DNA of 11,201 nucleotides from Bacteroidetes/Chlorobi group bacterium ChocPot_Mid. Its GTDB lineage: Bacteria > Bacteroidota > Ignavibacteria > Kapaibacteriales > UBA2268. Position 1 is the stretch's first letter. Every line of letters starts with the position of its first letter. Location of the stretch: NCBI GenBank assembly GCA_003731675.1, contig RCNQ01000208.1, positions 1 to 11,201 of the forward strand. The letters run 5' to 3'. This document shows positions 7,813 to 11,201 of the stretch, piece after piece. A model generated the notes under the pieces. That model ran no database searches, was not told where the DNA came from, and saw nothing but the letters and a program-made list of their open reading frames with translations. The translations under genes were made by a program, and so were the position numbers.

Positions 7813-9588
7813 ATGCCTCATATAGTAATTGATGGTAAAAGGATAGAAACCTCAAATGGGAAAACCGTGATTGAAGCGGCTTATGAGAATGGTATTGAAA
7901 TAGCACATTTTTGCTGGCATCCTGAATTGAGTGTTTCGGGGAATTGCAGGATGTGTCTTGTAGAAATTGGTTTGCCAAAACGTTTGGCTGATGGTAGCAC
8001 AGAAATTGATGGTGACGGGAATCCTGTCATTTCATATTTTCCGAAATTACAGATAGCATGCGCCACAGTGGTAAGTGACGGAATGCATATAAAGACTGCA
8101 TCTCCGAAAGTGTTACAGGCAAGAGAAGCCGTTATGGAATTTTTACTTATTAATCATCCTTTAGATTGTCCGATTTGCGACGAAGCAGGTGAGTGCAAGC
8201 TACAGGAGTATGCTTACAGGCATTCAAGAGGATACAGTAGGTTTATTGATGAAAAGAATGCGGGATTAAAAAGGCAGGAGTGGGGAGATAACGTGATGTA
8301 TGATGCTGAAAGATGTATCAAATGTTCCCGTTGTATTCGTTATGCTCAGGAGGTAGCACATCAAGATGTTTTAACATTTGTTCAAAGGGGAGACCATGTA
8401 ACGATTGAAGTAGCCAAAGGAGAGAGGTTTAATAATCCTTATTCAATGAATGTGATTGAGATATGTCCAGTAGGAGCGTTAACAAGCAGGGATTTTCGTT
8501 TTAAATCCAGGGTGTGGGATATGAGTTTCAATGATTCAATATGTCCTGGTTGTGCGAGAGGTTGTAATATGAAAATCGGAGTGAGGAATAATGAAATATT
8601 GCGACTTGAACCACGCTCAAATCCTTATGTGAACAAATACTGGCTTTGTGATTACGGAAGGTTAACTCAGTATAAGAATGTAAATTTGAATAGAATAACT
8701 GAACCTGAAATTAAGGTTAATAATGGTGAGAAAGAAAAAATATCATGGGATGAGGCAGTACAAAAGGTTGCAGATATTTTAAAAACTTTTAAACCAAATG
8801 AAATAATGTTTTTGGGTTCGGCTTTCGCAACGAATGAAGATAATTATTTGTTGCAGAAGTTTGCCAAATCATTAGTAGGGACAAGTAATATTGATTTTTT
8901 AAGACATGAAGACAGCAATTTCGGTGATGATTTTCTGAAACAGAATGATAAGACACCTAACTCAAAAGGTGCTTTAGAAGTAGGGGTTCAGCCAGCAATG
9001 AAGGGGATAGGCAAAGAGCAGTTAATTGAAAAAATTAAATTCGGAAATATCAAGCTGTTATATATTATGGATGATGACTTGGAGGATTATCCTGAATTAA
9101 TTGATGAAATGGATAATTTGAATGTATTGATAGTCCATGGTAAGAATAATAATAAATTAACAGCTAAGGCAGATATTGTGCTTCCATGCTCTACTTTTGC
9201 AGAGGTTGAAGGTACATTTGTAAATTTTGCAGGAAGGGTTCAGCATTTTCAGCAAGCATTGGTGACTGCGGAAAATCTTAGATATATGGGAATGAAGATG
9301 AGTCGTCTTGATAAATTTGGAGCTCCGAATGACAGATGGACTCAGCATGAGTTGAGAAACTGTAAGCCAAATTGGATGATTTTGGTTAGGATAGCTAACA
9401 AATTGGGTGGAAACTGGAGGTATTCGGTAGCAGAAGATGTATTTAATGAAATAGCAACTCAGGTTGGAGCTTTTAAAGGAATGAGTTATGAATTACTCGA
9501 TGAATATCAGGGGCTGGTTTTAAACAGGGCAGAAAGACCAGATACAAAAATTATTAATTATGATTCCCATACGATGAAACCTTTTTAG
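7813..9588 (+). CDS. nuoG: NADH-quinone oxidoreductase subunit G (compact NuoG)
   Basis: NuoG is the large iron-sulfur subunit of the peripheral arm of respiratory Complex I and passes electrons from NuoF toward NuoI. The N-terminal ferredoxin-like domain has C34, C45, C48 and C83 for the 2Fe-2S cluster N1b. Next come H115, C119, C122 and C128 for the His-ligated 4Fe-4S cluster N5, then C168, C171, C174 and C218 for N4. A further set, C244, C247, C251 and C279, matches the N7 ligands known from E. coli and Thermus but lost in mitochondria. Residues from about 285 on are a reduced molybdopterin-oxidoreductase-like domain, recognisable from ISWDEAVQK and from ADIVLP...EVEGTFVN (453-471). At 591 residues it is much shorter than E. 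coli NuoG (about 900) or Thermus Nqo3 (about 780). The reading frame is intact, so this is a compact form and not a broken gene. It opens the cluster, with nuoH 100 nt downstream. Confidence 0.96.
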   Translation: MPHIVIDGKRIETSNGKTVIEAAYENGIEIAHFCWHPELSVSGNCRMCLVEIGLPKRLADGSTEIDGDGNPVISYFPKLQIACATVVSDGMHIKTASPKVLQAREAVMEFLLINHPLDCPICDEAGECKLQEYAYRHSRGYSRFIDEKNAGLKRQEWGDNVMYDAERCIKCSRCIRYAQEVAHQDVLTFVQRGDHVTIEVAKGERFNNPYSMNVIEICPVGALTSRDFRFKSRVWDMSFNDSICPGCARGCNMKIGVRNNEILRLEPRSNPYVNKYWLCDYGRLTQYKNVNLNRITEPEIKVNNGEKEKISWDEAVQKVADILKTFKPNEIMFLGSAFATNEDNYLLQKFAKSLVGTSNIDFLRHEDSNFGDDFLKQNDKTPNSKGALEVGVQPAMKGIGKEQLIEKIKFGNIKLLYIMDDDLEDYPELIDEMDNLNVLIVHGKNNNKLTAKADIVLPCSTFAEVEGTFVNFAGRVQHFQQALVTAENLRYMGMKMSRLDKFGAPNDRWTQHELRNCKPNWMILVRIANKLGGNWRYSVAEDVFNEIATQVGAFKGMSYELLDEYQGLVLNRAERPDTKIINYDSHTMKPF

Positions 9589-9624
9589 TTAAGAAATACT
9601 GAAATTTTCAGGTGAATTGTAAAT

Positions 9625-9632
9625 TAATTTTG
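9625..9632 (+). promoter_or_regulatory. Weak TAnnTTTG match in the nuoG-nuoH gap
   Basis: The 100-nt gap between nuoG and nuoH (9589-9688) is noncoding and A+T-rich. TAATTTTG fits the Bacteroidota -7 consensus and could mark an internal promoter giving a leader of about 50 nt for nuoH. No -33 element is found at the right distance. The gap contains no T-tract hairpin that would end the nuoG transcript, so read-through from nuoG into nuoH is the simpler view. Confidence 0.2.
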
Positions 9633-9688
9633 GAATAGAAAAATAAAGTAAATAATAAATTGAGAATTGAAAATATTATTTAAGAATT

Positions 9689-10729
9689 ATGGAAGAACTT
9701 GGATGGATATTGTTGGAAGCACTAATTAAAGCATTAGTGATTTTTACATTAATATTATTAGCGGCGGCAACATTGGTTTATATTGAAAGAAAGTTTTCAG
9801 CTTTTATTCAAAACCGGATAGGACCCAACAGAGCTGGACCAAAGGGGCTGTTGCAACCTTTTGCTGATGTTTTAAAGTTATTTATGAAAGAGGATATTGT
9901 ACCAGATGCGGCGAATAAGAATCTGCATCGCTTGGCTCCGATTATTTCTTTGGGAGTAGCAATAGCTGTATATGCGGTGATTCCATTGGGAAGTTCGTTT
10001 GAATTAGCTGGACGAACGATTTATATGGGAGTAGCACCGAATGTTAATATAGGTATTTTGTTTATTTTGGCAATGACATCAGTTGGTGTTTATGGAATAA
10101 CATTAGCGGGCTGGTCATCGAACAACAAATATTCATTACTTGGTGGTTTAAGGTCATCTGCCCAGATGATATCTTATGAGCTTTCAATGGGGCTTGCAAT
10201 AATGGGAGTGATAATGGTATCAGGCTCGCTGAATTTGAATGATATAGTTATTCATCAGAGTGGCTGGAAGTGGAATGTATTGCTTCAACCATTAGGTTTT
10301 ATAATATTTTTAGTATCAGCTTTTGCCGAAACGAACAGAACACCATTTGATTTGCCGGAAGCCGAACCTGAGTTGGTCGGTGGATATAATACTGAATATA
10401 CAGGGATGAAGTTTGGGATGTTTTTTCTTGCAGAATACGGGAATATGGCGACGTCATCTGCATTGATAGCAACTTTGTATTTGGGTGGATGGCAGTTGCC
10501 GTTTAATCCTGAATGGGTTGGTTTGCAGGAAGGTTCAGTATGGCTTGCATTGGCACAATTTGCATCAATTGTAATTAAGATTTTATTACTGAGTTGCTTT
10601 TTTATTTGGGTGCGTTGGACAGTGCCGAGATTCAGATATGACCAATTGATGAATTTGGGTTGGAGAGTATTATTACCACTGGCACTTTTGAATGTAATAG
10701 CAACTGGTGCAGTGATGTTTTTGATTTAA
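9689..10729 (+). CDS. nuoH: NADH-quinone oxidoreductase subunit H
   Basis: NuoH (ND1 in mitochondria) is the membrane subunit that forms much of the quinone chamber and the start of the proton path of Complex I. The 346-residue protein has about eight membrane helices, beginning at about 10-31 and 84-104 and ending at about 323-345. Conserved loops are present: ERKFSAF (from E33), NRIGPNRAGPKG (from N42), the acidic AETNRTPFDLPEAEPELVGG loop (213-232) and WVRWTVPRFRYDQLM near 307-321. Together these are diagnostic. Length is normal for the bacterial subunit. The ATG at 9689 has no Shine-Dalgarno site, but MEELGWILLEAL leads directly into the first helix as expected. It lies in the canonical G-H-I order, 37 nt before nuoI, and is likely translated from the same transcript. 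Confidence 0.98.
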   Translation: MEELGWILLEALIKALVIFTLILLAAATLVYIERKFSAFIQNRIGPNRAGPKGLLQPFADVLKLFMKEDIVPDAANKNLHRLAPIISLGVAIAVYAVIPLGSSFELAGRTIYMGVAPNVNIGILFILAMTSVGVYGITLAGWSSNNKYSLLGGLRSSAQMISYELSMGLAIMGVIMVSGSLNLNDIVIHQSGWKWNVLLQPLGFIIFLVSAFAETNRTPFDLPEAEPELVGGYNTEYTGMKFGMFFLAEYGNMATSSALIATLYLGGWQLPFNPEWVGLQEGSVWLALAQFASIVIKILLLSCFFIWVRWTVPRFRYDQLMNLGWRVLLPLALLNVIATGAVMFLI

Positions 10730-10766
10730 AACTTTTTATTTGATTTGAAAATATTGGAAATGATAT

Positions 10767-11201
10767 ATGAACAGAAAAGAAAATAATGAATCACAAAGAC
10801 TGAATTTTTGGGAAAAATTATATTTGCCTGAGATAGCCAAAGGACTGGGAATTACATTCAAGCAGATGTTTAAGCCAAAATTCACGAGGCAATATCCTGA
10901 GGAAAGATGGGAGCCACTGGGTTCTTACAGGGGGCGACCTGTTTTAGTAAAGGAAGAAACAGGCGGCAGATGTGTAGCTTGCGGATTGTGTTCAAGAGTA
11001 TGCCCTGCATTGGCAATTGAAGTTCAGGCATCAGAAACTGAACTTGTAAAAGAACGTTATCCTATCAAGTTTGAGATAAATATGCTCCGCTGTATTTTTT
11101 GTGGATATTGTGAGGAGGTTTGTCCAGAAGAAGCAATTATCATGAGTAAGGACTATGATATGATTTTTGCAAGCCAGGAAGAGGCAATATTGGGTAAGGA
11201 C
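10767..11201 (+). CDS. nuoI: NADH-quinone oxidoreductase subunit I (partial, 3' end beyond window)
   Basis: The frame is open for 145 codons from the ATG at 10767 to the window edge without a stop, so the C-terminus is missing. NuoI is the TYKY-type two-4Fe-4S ferredoxin that carries electrons from NuoG to the quinone-proximal cluster N2 in NuoB. Two complete CxxCxxCxxxCP motifs are present: C69, C72, C75, C79 (CVACGLCSRVCP) and C109, C112, C115, C119 (CIFCGYCEEVCP). Each set of four divides between clusters N6a and N6b in the usual crossed way. The preceding amphipathic segment with KGLGITFKQMF and YPEERWEPLGSYRGRP is also typical of the family. Only a weak GGAA patch precedes the ATG. It follows nuoH by 37 nt, and nuoJ would be expected next. 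Confidence 0.95.
   Translation, partial: MNRKENNESQRLNFWEKLYLPEIAKGLGITFKQMFKPKFTRQYPEERWEPLGSYRGRPVLVKEETGGRCVACGLCSRVCPALAIEVQASETELVKERYPIKFEINMLRCIFCGYCEEVCPEEAIIMSKDYDMIFASQEEAILGKD

Noticed and set aside
7697..7978. 93-codon minus-strand open frame spanning the intergenic region and the nuoG start
   Set aside because: It overlaps the well-supported nuoG N-terminus in antisense and has no ribosome binding site or family features.
9599..9611. CTGAAATTTTCAG near-palindrome after nuoG as a possible terminator
   Set aside because: The arms abut with a single-base centre, so only about 4 base pairs could form in RNA. No T tract follows, and nuoH continues the operon.

Overview
The window is A+T-rich chromosomal DNA (G+C looks like roughly one third by eye). 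It is densely coding and carries housekeeping genes for DNA repair and respiration. Two, possibly three, start regions carry an upstream octamer matching TAnnTTTG, the -7 element typical of Bacteroidota promoters. Gene content also fits the Bacteroidota/Chlorobi/Ignavibacteria group (FCB). The strong AAGGAG ribosome binding sites before two genes are unusual for core Bacteroidota. A low-GC Ignavibacteria-like or early-branching lineage is therefore a reasonable but unproven placement.

Layout. Bases 1-103 are a short leader with a palindrome, a promoter candidate and a strong Shine-Dalgarno site. Bases 104-3796 (+) encode a 1230-residue AddA/RecB-type UvrD helicase with a C-terminal PD-(D/E)XK nuclease. 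Three genes on the minus strand meet it tail to tail. In transcription order they are mutS (7544 to 4893), a YgjP-type HExxH metalloprotein (4851 to 4174) and a small DUF202 membrane protein (4117 to 3791). The DUF202 stop overlaps the end of the helicase gene by 6 bp. A divergent intergenic region (7545-7812) separates mutS from a rightward respiratory Complex I cluster: nuoG (7813-9588), nuoH (9689-10729) and nuoI (from 10767, cut by the window edge).

How the genes work together. The left half holds two independent repair activities, double-strand break end processing (AddA) and mismatch repair (MutS). The right half starts a partial nuo operon: NuoG is the iron-sulfur subunit of the peripheral arm, NuoH the quinone-site membrane subunit, and NuoI the ferredoxin-like link to the quinone. 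nuoG is the first gene after the divergent mutS promoter, so nuoE/nuoF and nuoA-D are not immediately upstream and must lie elsewhere if present. NuoG is short but keeps a full extra set of four cysteines expected to hold the N7 cluster.

I see no mobile element, CRISPR array, RNA gene or toxin/defence cassette, and nothing that looks like a novel system. The most interesting points are the compact NuoG with N7 ligands, the split nuo cluster, the mutS-ygjP-DUF202 gene order, and the hairpin in the divergent promoter region.
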